From JAGLHV01 sp023143305 [NCBI: Clostridia bacterium] (GTDB taxonomy: Bacteria; CBDUZB01; JAGLHV01): a stretch of DNA of 32,142 nucleotides. Of the stretch, positions 23,329 through 30,474 are shown piece by piece. Position numbers and translations under genes: made by a program. Every line of letters begins with the position of its first letter. Position 1 is the stretch's first letter. The stretch is taken from contig DAOVVV010000028.1 of assembly GCA_030637025.1 (NCBI GenBank), positions 1-32,142 on the forward strand. Reading direction: 5' to 3'. The notes below the pieces were generated by a model. The model did not search any database. It was not told the origin of the DNA and saw only the letters and a list, made by a program, of their open reading frames with translations.

Positions 23329-26129
23329 TGGAGAGAAAAAAAATAATTGATTTTGATGCACAAAGTTTTATTATTAAAGGTAAAAGAGTAATTCTTTTTG
23401 GAGGTGAAGTTCATTATTTTCGGGTACCGCATGAATTATGGGATGAGCGGTTAAAAAAGATGAAACAGGCAGGATTAAATTTTATTTCAGCCTATATTCC
23501 CTGGAATTGGCATGAACAGGAAGAAGGAGTTTATACTTGGGAAGGTGATCACGATTTAAGGAAATTTCTGGATATTTGTAAGAAGTATAATTTTTATGTT
23601 GCCCTAAAGCCGGGCCCTTATATTTGCGCCGAATGGGACAACGGAGGATTTCCTCATTGGATACTACCTAAAAATTTAAATTTAAGATTTTTAGATGATG
23701 AGTATCTTTCTTATGTAGAAAAATGGTATAAAGAGGTAGGGAGAGTGATTAAGCCCTATTTAATTACCAATTCCGGGGGGCCGGTAATTCTTTTTCAGAT
23801 AGAAAACGAGTACGATCATTTAATTGAACAGCAAAGAGATGTCGTTATTACCAAAGAAGATGCCAAAAAGTACCTAATGTCTCTTTTAAAATATACAAGA
23901 AGGGCTGGAATAGATGTTCCTGCTTTTACTAACGAAGCTTGTTTTATTCACGGGACAGAAATTATTGAAACCAGAACTTTTTATCCTAATATTCCCTGGC
24001 TGTGGATGTGGGAATTTGATGATTTTGATAAAAAAATCAAACAGGCAAAAAAAGGACAGCCGGATAAACCTGTTTGTATTTTTGAACTTCAGGGAGGATG
24101 GTTTGCTCAATTCGGACAGCCTATATATAATGTGCCTTCTTCTTTGACTAATGCCATTGTGCGTAATGTTTTGGCACGCAATGCCTGTTTGCTTAATGTA
24201 TTTATGTTTGTTGGTGGAACAACTTTTCCTTATTGGGGTTGCCGCGGAGATGCCAGGGGCAGTGGAAGTATGGAGGCTATCGGTTCTGTAACCAGTTATG
24301 ATTTCGGTTGTTCGCCTATTCGGGAATGGGGTCAATTAAGTGAAAAATATTATGATTTAAAATCAACCTCAATGTTTTTAAAAGCGTTTCCTAAGCTTTT
24401 TGTAGAAACGGACGAGGTTCTTGACGGAGCAAAAATTGTTCAGGGGGTAGAGGGAACACATGTAATTAAGGAAAATGAAGTATTTTCCGGTGGAGAATTT
24501 GCTGAAGTTTATGAAAAAGTAATGGTATTGGAAAAAGCAAATAAATCTTCCGGTTTGTTGTTAGTCAGAAATACGGAAACTTCCGATAAAAACTTAGTGA
24601 TTAGATACAAGGTTCCGGGGATTCAAAAGGAAAGGTTGTTACCCCAGGAAGGAAAATTGTTTATTCCGAAGGAAACAGCTTATTTGCTGCCCATAGAAGT
24701 AAAAATTCCTAAGACTAATTTAGTTGTCCAGCATTCGACTTCGGAGATTTTAACTTCTAAGCAAATAGGTAAAAATCAGATATTATTTTTATATGGGACG
24801 AAGGGAAGAAAAGGGGAACTGATTATTCGGGGAGTAAAACGCACTCCAAAAACAATAAAGGGTAAAATTAAACATAAGTTACAAGATCAAGTTCTTCATC
24901 TATCCTATGTTCACAATGATATTCAAATGGTAGCATTAGAAGGAGCAATAATAGTAATTCTTGATTTTGAGAAATCCAGAAATACCTGGCCGGGACAAAA
25001 AGAAAGTATTTTAATTTCTCAGGCCTATTGCCTTGTTGATAGCGGCCAGTCCAAAAAAGATTTAAATTTGCGTTTGCAGGTTTTAAACGGTACGGCAAAT
25101 AATAATTTAATATTTTTACCATCAAAACCGAATAAAATATTGGTAGAAGGAAAATCCGTTTCTTTTAAATGGGATAAAACTTTTTCCTGTATTTCTTTTG
25201 TAATAAAAACAAAAAAAGAAAAACCGGTAAAAATCGAAAAAGATGAGTTTTGTTATGTTTTACCGGATAACAAAGAAAAAGAATTTGATTATAACGACAG
25301 CAATTGGAAATTGTTACCTGAGCCTGTAGCTCTGGAAGATATTAGTATGGCAGACCATGGATTTGTTTGGTATAGAACAGAATTTTCAATTTCAGAAGAA
25401 ATAGAAAAGGCAATAATTGTTTTTGATACCGGAGGTGTTGACCGGGCTTATGTATATTTAAACGGAGAATTTTTATGGAAAGGCATTGGAGAAGCAAAAA
25501 TTGAGGTCCCGGGAAAATTTAAACAAGGGGGAAATATTTTGGCGATTAGATATGAAAATGCCTACCATACCAAAGGGCATCCTGCGGAAGGGCCTATCCA
25601 TAAAAAAAGCGGCATTAAAAAACCTGTATTAATTTGTGGCATAGTAGATAATGAAGAATGGAAAAAAGAGATAAAAAGTTTTCGTGTGCGTTTAGGATTG
25701 GGAGGGGTGCTTCACGGATACTCCAAAAATGAATTTGATGATAGTAAATGGGTTCAGGTTCCACGGGGAGAAAAATATATTTGTCATAAGGATATGGGAG
25801 ATATTGTCTGGTTTAGGCAGAGGTTTAAATTTAAAAAAGAAAAAGGATGGGCAGCACCTTTAGGTTTGTGTATTTCCGAAGCAGCAGAAAGAATGATTAT
25901 TTATCTTAATGGGAAATTATTAGGTAAATATGAAAGTATCGGGCCGCAACATAAATTTTATATACCGGAACCAATGTTAAAAGAGGATAATCTTTTCAGT
26001 TTTATTTTAGAAGGTCCGGGATTTAACCAGTTTAAGCCCAGTGAATTTAAACCGCCTTATTTTAAAGAACCAACAATAGAGACTTTTTTTGAAGCCAGGG
26101 AAATAGAAGTTAAAATCTGTATAAGCTAA
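23328..26129 (+). CDS. GH35 beta-galactosidase
   Basis: This 933-residue retaining glycosidase would release terminal beta-galactose or a similar sugar. It has no signal peptide, so it is cytoplasmic. The GH35 barrel is canonical: GGEVHYFRVPHELW (25-38), AYIPWNWHEQEEGVY (55-69), PGPYICAEWDNGGFPHW (95-111). The acid/base motif is FQIENEYD with Glu161, and the nucleophile is Glu253 in CIFELQGGWF. Residues about 450-640 are all-beta. Residues about 650-920 hold two jelly-roll domains (WYRTEFSIS, AYVYLNGEFLWKG; WFRQRFKFKK, MIIYLNGKLLGKY), as in multi-domain GH35 enzymes. The start codon overlaps the stop of the secreted TIM-barrel gene (TAATG). A terminator-like hairpin follows 35 bases after its stop. 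The substrate side chain is not determined. Confidence 0.93.
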   Translation: MERKKIIDFDAQSFIIKGKRVILFGGEVHYFRVPHELWDERLKKMKQAGLNFISAYIPWNWHEQEEGVYTWEGDHDLRKFLDICKKYNFYVALKPGPYICAEWDNGGFPHWILPKNLNLRFLDDEYLSYVEKWYKEVGRVIKPYLITNSGGPVILFQIENEYDHLIEQQRDVVITKEDAKKYLMSLLKYTRRAGIDVPAFTNEACFIHGTEIIETRTFYPNIPWLWMWEFDDFDKKIKQAKKGQPDKPVCIFELQGGWFAQFGQPIYNVPSSLTNAIVRNVLARNACLLNVFMFVGGTTFPYWGCRGDARGSGSMEAIGSVTSYDFGCSPIREWGQLSEKYYDLKSTSMFLKAFPKLFVETDEVLDGAKIVQGVEGTHVIKENEVFSGGEFAEVYEKVMVLEKANKSSGLLLVRNTETSDKNLVIRYKVPGIQKERLLPQEGKLFIPKETAYLLPIEVKIPKTNLVVQHSTSEILTSKQIGKNQILFLYGTKGRKGELIIRGVKRTPKTIKGKIKHKLQDQVLHLSYVHNDIQMVALEGAIIVILDFEKSRNTWPGQKESILISQAYCLVDSGQSKKDLNLRLQVLNGTANNNLIFLPSKPNKILVEGKSVSFKWDKTFSCISFVIKTKKEKPVKIEKDEFCYVLPDNKEKEFDYNDSNWKLLPEPVALEDISMADHGFVWYRTEFSISEEIEKAIIVFDTGGVDRAYVYLNGEFLWKGIGEAKIEVPGKFKQGGNILAIRYENAYHTKGHPAEGPIHKKSGIKKPVLICGIVDNEEWKKEIKSFRVRLGLGGVLHGYSKNEFDDSKWVQVPRGEKYICHKDMGDIVWFRQRFKFKKEKGWAAPLGLCISEAAERMIIYLNGKLLGKYESIGPQHKFYIPEPMLKEDNLFSFILEGPGFNQFKPSEFKPPYFKEPTIETFFEAREIEVKICIS

Positions 26130-26164
26130 AAAAATTATCGTATTTGTTGCTATTATTTAATAAC

Positions 26165-26209
26165 AGAAAAACCTGAAAAATCGTTTTTTGCGATAATTCA
26201 GGTTTTTCT
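26165..26209 (+). terminator. Intrinsic terminator after the GH35 gene
   Basis: AGAAAAACCTGAA (26165-26177) and its perfect complement (26197-26209) form a 13-bp stem; a smaller ATCG/CGAT stem caps the loop. The T-rich right arm can serve as the U-tract. It ends the 19387-26129 transcription unit and, being symmetric, could work from either side. Confidence 0.8.
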
Positions 26210-26232
26210 ATATTATAATTTATTTTAATAAG

Positions 26233-26489
26233 TAAGGTGGTTTAATAAAGCCGAAATATGTTTTTCTCTGGACGCGTAATTTTACCCTGCGGGCACGCAA
26301 AAACAAGCTAAAAATGAGCAACTCGTTTCACTCAGACAAGCGCATTTTTTTAACGCTAATTTTTGCTAAAATTCGCTATATCGTTCAAAACACATTTTGT
26401 CTTTATTTTTTCTTTAAGGTTGTTTAATAAAGCCGAAATATGTTTTTCTCTAAATGCGTAATTTTACCCTATGGGAACGCAAAAACAAA
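26233..26489 (+). repeat. Composite two-unit dispersed element, locus 2 (units 26233-26307 and 26416-26489)
   Basis: Most of the 381-base gap 26130-26510 is this element; no gene is seen in it. Both units start AGGT(G/T)GTTTAATAAAGCC and share GAAATATGTTTTTCTCT. Each ends in a potential hairpin: GCGT with ACGC enclosing CCC-TGC-GGG (26274-26298) and CCC-TAT-GGG (26456-26480). The spacer includes GCTAATTTTTGCTAAAAT and GTTCAAAACACATTTTG, as at locus 1 (3460-3781). The second unit ends about 20 bases before the rtcB start, in the same orientation as at locus 1. Confidence 0.8.
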
Positions 26490-26510
26490 TAAAAAGGAAG
26501 TGATAAAATA

Positions 26511-27962
26511 ATGACCAGCGAATCTATGAATGGATTAAAAGAAATCGGAAAATATAAATGGCTTATTACCCAAAGAGATGGTATGCGGGTAAAAGGCATA
26601 ATTTATGCCGATAAAAAATTACTAAAGTCTATTTGTCAGGATAAAGCCCCCCAGCAGGTAATTAATGTAGCCGCTTTGCCCGGTATTGTTAAATATTCTT
26701 TGGCTATGCCTGATATCCATTGGGGATATGGTTTTTGTATCGGCGGCGTAGCGGCAATGGATTATGAAACAGGGGTTATTTCTCCGGGTGGGATTGGCTA
26801 TGATATTAATTGTGGAGTCAGATTAATAAGAACTAATTTAGAGCAGAAAGATATTCAGAAGAAAGTATCGGATTTGATTTTTTCTTTATTCAATAATATT
26901 CCCAGTGGGGTGGGGTTTACCGGCAGAATAAAACTTAATAAACAGGAAGTAAGCAAAGTTCTGGAAAAAGGAGCTAAATGGGCGGTAGACAGAGGTATGG
27001 GAGAACAAACAGATATTGAACATACGGAAAACAAAGGGTGTATGCAGGAAGCCGATGCCGGCAAGGTGAGTCAGAGGGCTTTGGAAAGAGGAAGGGAACA
27101 GTTAGGAACTTTAGGAGCAGGAAATCATTTTCTGGAAATTCAGGTGGTTGATCAGGTTTACGAACCTGATATTGCCCGGAATTTTGGTTTGGAAGAAGGG
27201 CAGATTGTGGTAATGATTCATACCGGTTCACGAGGTTTAGGGTATCAGGTTTGTGATGATTATTTAAGGGTGATGAATGACGCGGTACGAAAATACGCAA
27301 TTCAATTGCCGGACCGGCAGCTTGCCTGCGCTCCTTTAAAATCTCCGGAGGGGATAAATTATTTTCAGGCAATGTCAGCCGCGGCCAATTATGCCTGGGC
27401 CAATAGACAATGTATAACCCATTGGACCAGAGAAACATTTCAGCATGTGTTAGGTTTATCGATGAGGGATTTAGGGATGGAATTAGTTTATGATGTAGCT
27501 CATAATATTGGAAAAATTGAAGAGCATTTAGTAGATGGACGAAAGAAAAAATTGTGTGTTCATCGCAAAGGAGCAACCAGGGCGTTACCCGCAGAGCATC
27601 ACGATTTGCCCGATGTTTATAAAAAAGTTGGCCAACCTGTGCTTATTCCGGGAACAATGGGTACGCATTCTTTTGTTTTGGTGGGAACACCGGGAGCAAT
27701 GGAGCAAACATGGGGAAGCACCTGTCATGGAAGCGGCCGGGTAATGAGCAGGACCCAGGCTTTAAAGCAGGTTTCCGGTCATAAATTACAACAACAGCTG
27801 GCTAAAGAAGGAATTGTTGTTCGGGCAAGAAAAATTAAAACCCTCGCTGAGGAAGCCCCTCTTGCTTATAAAGATGTAGATGCGGTAGTTAATGTTTGCC
27901 ACCAGGCAGGTATTTCTAAAAAAGTAGCCCGCCTAAAACCTTTAGGAGTAATAAAGGGATAA
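26511..27962 (+). CDS. rtcB: RNA-splicing ligase RtcB
   Basis: RtcB joins RNA ends carrying 2',3'-cyclic phosphate or 3'-phosphate to 5'-OH ends, using GTP and Mn2+, in tRNA or RNA repair. The 483-residue product is full length with no intein. Metal ligands are in place: Asp98 and Cys101 in GYDINCGVR, His206 in GAGNHFLEI, His237 in IHTGSRG and His331 in YDVAHNI. The residue that takes GMP is His406 in STCHGSGR. AAGGAAGTGAT precedes the ATG. It follows a composite repeat element and no archease gene is adjacent. The gene does not share an obvious pathway with the sugar cluster upstream, from which a terminator separates it. Confidence 0.95.
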   Translation: MTSESMNGLKEIGKYKWLITQRDGMRVKGIIYADKKLLKSICQDKAPQQVINVAALPGIVKYSLAMPDIHWGYGFCIGGVAAMDYETGVISPGGIGYDINCGVRLIRTNLEQKDIQKKVSDLIFSLFNNIPSGVGFTGRIKLNKQEVSKVLEKGAKWAVDRGMGEQTDIEHTENKGCMQEADAGKVSQRALERGREQLGTLGAGNHFLEIQVVDQVYEPDIARNFGLEEGQIVVMIHTGSRGLGYQVCDDYLRVMNDAVRKYAIQLPDRQLACAPLKSPEGINYFQAMSAAANYAWANRQCITHWTRETFQHVLGLSMRDLGMELVYDVAHNIGKIEEHLVDGRKKKLCVHRKGATRALPAEHHDLPDVYKKVGQPVLIPGTMGTHSFVLVGTPGAMEQTWGSTCHGSGRVMSRTQALKQVSGHKLQQQLAKEGIVVRARKIKTLAEEAPLAYKDVDAVVNVCHQAGISKKVARLKPLGVIKG

Positions 27963-28118
27963 CTAATTCGTACAAGAAAATTTTTCTGTTGATTTTCTAC
28001 TTAAAAATATGATATTTTAGAGAAAAAAGTAAGCATAATAAATTACCTAAAAAAATTGGTTTATTAGTGATTAGATTAAAAAAATATTATAAATTTGACT
28101 TATAAATGGAGAAAAAAA

Positions 28119-28307
28119 ATGACAAATAAAAAGTATGCCCCGGTAAAATTAGTAATGATAGGTTTGATTTTTATTTTATCTTTTACTGTGATGTAAGGAG
28201 CAACTTGGAATATATTTATAAGAAGTTTTAGTTTTACGGGTAATATGTTAAGTGTAATTGTTTTATGCAATGTAGCTTATAAGAAAGGATTAGAAAAAAA
28301 CAGGTAA
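28119..28307 (+). pseudogene. Small membrane-protein gene interrupted by an in-frame TAA
   Basis: In the 402-base gap 27963-28364, ATG 28119 with GGAG seven bases upstream opens a 25-codon frame (MTNKKYAPVKLVMIGLIFIL then SFTVM) ending at TAA 28194-28196. The same frame then runs on without further stops to TAA 28305-28307 (GATWNIFIRSFSFTGNMLSV, then IVLCNVAYKKGLEKNR). Together the 61 readable codons look like one small protein with two hydrophobic segments and a basic end, broken by a nonsense codon at codon 26. I do not recognise the family. Alternatively the first 25 residues are a genuine tiny membrane peptide and the rest is chance, or the TAA is a sequencing error. Confidence 0.45.
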
Positions 28308-28316
28308 CAATATACT

Positions 28317-28340
28317 TTATTTTGTAGAACTCTTATAAAT
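28317..28340. repeat. Solo end of the MITE-like element
   Basis: TTATTTTGTAGAACTCTTA here matches the reverse complement of the left end of copy 1 (TTATTTTGCAAAACTCTTA, about 662-680) and part of the right end of copy 2 near 11255. No palindromic core follows, so this would be a remnant. It lies just upstream of the permease gene. Confidence 0.45.
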
Positions 28341-28364
28341 TCTAGAACTAAAGGAAATAAAGGA

Positions 28365-30197
28365 ATGGAATTAAAAAAAGAACTTACTCTTTTAAATGTT
28401 TTCTGTATTGCGACAGGGGCAATGATTAGTTCCGGGTTGTTTATTTTGCCGGGGTTAGCTTTTGCTAAGGCGGGTCCTTCAGTAATTCTTTCTTATGCTA
28501 TAGCAGGAATATTTTGTCTTCCTACTCTTTTAAGTATGGCAGAACTGACAACTGCTATGCCTAAAGCCGGAGGTGATTATTTCTATATAATGAGAGGATT
28601 CGGTCCTCTTTTCGGGACTATTGCTGGGTTTTGTACGTGGTTTTCTCTGAGTTTAAAAGGTTCTTTTGCATTATTGGGTATGGGCGCTTACTTGAGTATA
28701 ATAACCCCTTTGCCTTTAAATGTTATTGCCCTTTATTGTTGTCTGTTTTTTATTATATTAAATTTAATAGGTGTAAAAGAGGCAGGAAACTTACAGTCAT
28801 TTCTAGTAGTAGGACTTATAGGGATACTTGTGGGGTATATTGCTTTTGGTACTACCAAGGTTGATTTGGGAAATTTTTCTCCGTTTTTTGCCAATGGATT
28901 CAATGCTATGTTTGCTACGGCCAGCTTTGTTTTTATCTCTTACGGCGGATTGACTAAGGTTGCAGCATTAGCCGAGGAGATAAAGAATCCGGGGAGAGTG
29001 TTACCCTTAGGCATGATTCTTTCTATTGGGATAACTTCTGTTTTATATGCCGTGGTTATTTTTGTGACAATAGGGGTTTCGGATGCGGCAAATTTAAAAA
29101 CAACTGTTACTCCTATCTCTGATGCTGCGGGAATTTTTGGAGGAAATTTTTTAAAAATAATAATAAGCGTAGGTGCATTTTTAGCCTTTATTTCAACTGC
29201 TAACGCAGGGATTATGACTGCTTCCCGCTATCCTTTGGGGATGAGTAGAGATAAGCTTTTACCTTCGGCTTTTCAAAAGATTAGTAAAAGATTTAAAACA
29301 CCTTATATATCTATTCTTTTTACGGGGTTTTTTATGATTGTATCTATTATGGTATTAAGATTAGATTTATTAGTCAAGGTTGCTTCCAGTGTGTTAATTT
29401 TACTTTATATTTTTGCCAACCTGACTTTAATTGTATTTAGGGAAAGTAAAATTCTGAGTTACAAACCAAAATTTTACGCTCCTTTCTACCCTTATTTGCA
29501 AGTTTTAGGGGTGTTAGGGGGAATATTTCTTTTGATAGAAATGGGAACGGTAATTGTTTTTATGACTACGATACTTCTTCTGTTGGGATTTTGTTGGTAT
29601 AAAATTTATGCACAGAAGAGAGCAGCGCAAAACTCAGCACTCATATATGTTTTAGAACACCTGGTGGCGAAGGATAAAGAATTAGCATCAGGAAATCTGC
29701 TTACTGAATTAAAAGAAATCGTTATTAAGCGGGAAGGGCTTATTGAGGAGAAGTTCGGTAAGCTTGTTGAGGGAAGTAAGGTTTTAGATATAAAAGAACC
29801 TATAAAAATGGAAGATTTTTTTAAAGAAATTTCAGGGTTTTTGCATAAAGACCTGAATCTAAGTGAGAAAAAGATATTTGATAAATTTATGGATAGGGAA
29901 AGAGAATCAAGCACTGTAATAGCAAAGGGGTTGGCTATCCCTCATATTTTCGTTAGCGGAAAAAATGAGGATAAACTTATTTTGGTTCGGGCAAGAACAG
30001 GGATTATTTTTCCCCAAGATCAATTAGTGCATATTGCCTTTGTGCTTGTGGGTACTGTTGGTGAGCGCGTTTTACATTTGAAAATTTTAGCTGCTATTGC
30101 CCAGATTACCCATAATCCTGACTTTAAAGATAAATGGTTTGAAGCAAAAAACGAGGAAGAATTAAAGCACCTTATTCTTTTAGCAGAAAAAAAGTAA
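28365..30197 (+). CDS. APC-family amino-acid permease fused to a C-terminal PTS EIIA-type domain
   Basis: The 610-residue product starts with an APC-superfamily transporter. GAMISSGLFILPG (18-30) is the substrate-site glycine-rich helix 1, and about twelve helices run to residue 413; KAGGDYFY (67-74) and ALAEEIKNPGR (201-211) are family motifs. A charged linker with helices (420-480) leads to an EIIA domain of the fructose/mannitol/nitrogen type. Its start is MEDFFKEISGF (482-492), with the phosphorylation-site motif GLAIPHIFV and His527, then VHIAFVLVGTVGER and HLKILAAIAQI. AAGGAA lies eight bases before the ATG. The known PTS logic suggests phosphorylation or an EIIA-like conformational switch may control amino-acid uptake, which is inferred. 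No other PTS gene is in the window. Confidence 0.88.
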   Translation: MELKKELTLLNVFCIATGAMISSGLFILPGLAFAKAGPSVILSYAIAGIFCLPTLLSMAELTTAMPKAGGDYFYIMRGFGPLFGTIAGFCTWFSLSLKGSFALLGMGAYLSIITPLPLNVIALYCCLFFIILNLIGVKEAGNLQSFLVVGLIGILVGYIAFGTTKVDLGNFSPFFANGFNAMFATASFVFISYGGLTKVAALAEEIKNPGRVLPLGMILSIGITSVLYAVVIFVTIGVSDAANLKTTVTPISDAAGIFGGNFLKIIISVGAFLAFISTANAGIMTASRYPLGMSRDKLLPSAFQKISKRFKTPYISILFTGFFMIVSIMVLRLDLLVKVASSVLILLYIFANLTLIVFRESKILSYKPKFYAPFYPYLQVLGVLGGIFLLIEMGTVIVFMTTILLLLGFCWYKIYAQKRAAQNSALIYVLEHLVAKDKELASGNLLTELKEIVIKREGLIEEKFGKLVEGSKVLDIKEPIKMEDFFKEISGFLHKDLNLSEKKIFDKFMDRERESSTVIAKGLAIPHIFVSGKNEDKLILVRARTGIIFPQDQLVHIAFVLVGTVGERVLHLKILAAIAQITHNPDFKDKWFEAKNEEELKHLILLAEKK

Positions 30198-30225
30198 AAG
30201 TAGCCCGCCTAATTTGATTTCTGTT

Positions 30226-30444
30226 TTATTTTTTCCCTCTCTTTCTGATAATAAGCCCGTTTAAAAAACGTCTTAAAATTTGGTCACCGCATTCTTTATA
30301 ATTTTTGTGGTCCTCTCTTCTAAAAAGAGCAGACAGTTCCGATTTTGAAATTTCAAAATCTGCAAGTTTTAAAATTTCAATTATATCGGTATCTTTAAGA
30401 CTCAATGCGATTCTAAGTTTTTTTAATATATCATTATTAGTCAT
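30226..30444 (-). CDS. Single-repeat DUF1456 (YehS-like) protein
   Basis: The 72-residue product matches one DUF1456 repeat: MTNNDILKKLRIALSLKDTD, then IIEILKLADFEISKSELSAL, FRREDHKNYKECGDQILRRF and LNGLIIRKRG. Proteins of this family, such as YehS, normally contain two such repeats in about 150-160 residues. Here there is only one, followed directly by a basic end and a stop. It may be a natural half-length form or a truncated copy. GGAAAAG lies upstream of the start at the expected distance. It follows the RND gene by 30 bases on the same strand, so the two may be co-transcribed. The biochemical role of DUF1456 is not established; the basic helical character is compatible with nucleic-acid or protein binding. 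Confidence 0.8.
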   Translation of the reverse strand: MTNNDILKKLRIALSLKDTDIIEILKLADFEISKSELSALFRREDHKNYKECGDQILRRFLNGLIIRKRGKK

Positions 30445-30474
30445 TATTCTTTTCCAGTAGAATGTATTAAGTGT

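Noticed and set aside
23886-24335. 149-codon open frame on the minus strand
   Set aside because: Antisense shadow of the GH35 catalytic domain with no start signal or family features.
26974-27576. 200-codon open frame on the minus strand
   Set aside because: It lies antisense inside rtcB, whose catalytic motifs are all intact, and its translation resembles no protein family.
27921-27936. A 16-base word (AAAGTAGCCCGCCTAA) shared with 30197-30212
   Set aside because: One copy is coding sequence in rtcB and the other spans the end of the permease gene; flanks do not match, so chance is a fair explanation at this window size.
26511-27962. Intein in rtcB
   Set aside because: The protein is of normal length and the spacing of metal-binding residues is continuous.
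28194-28196. Stop-codon recoding of TAA in the small gene
   Set aside because: Selenocysteine uses TGA and pyrrolysine TAG; all large genes here end normally at TAA, TAG or TGA, so no altered code is supported.
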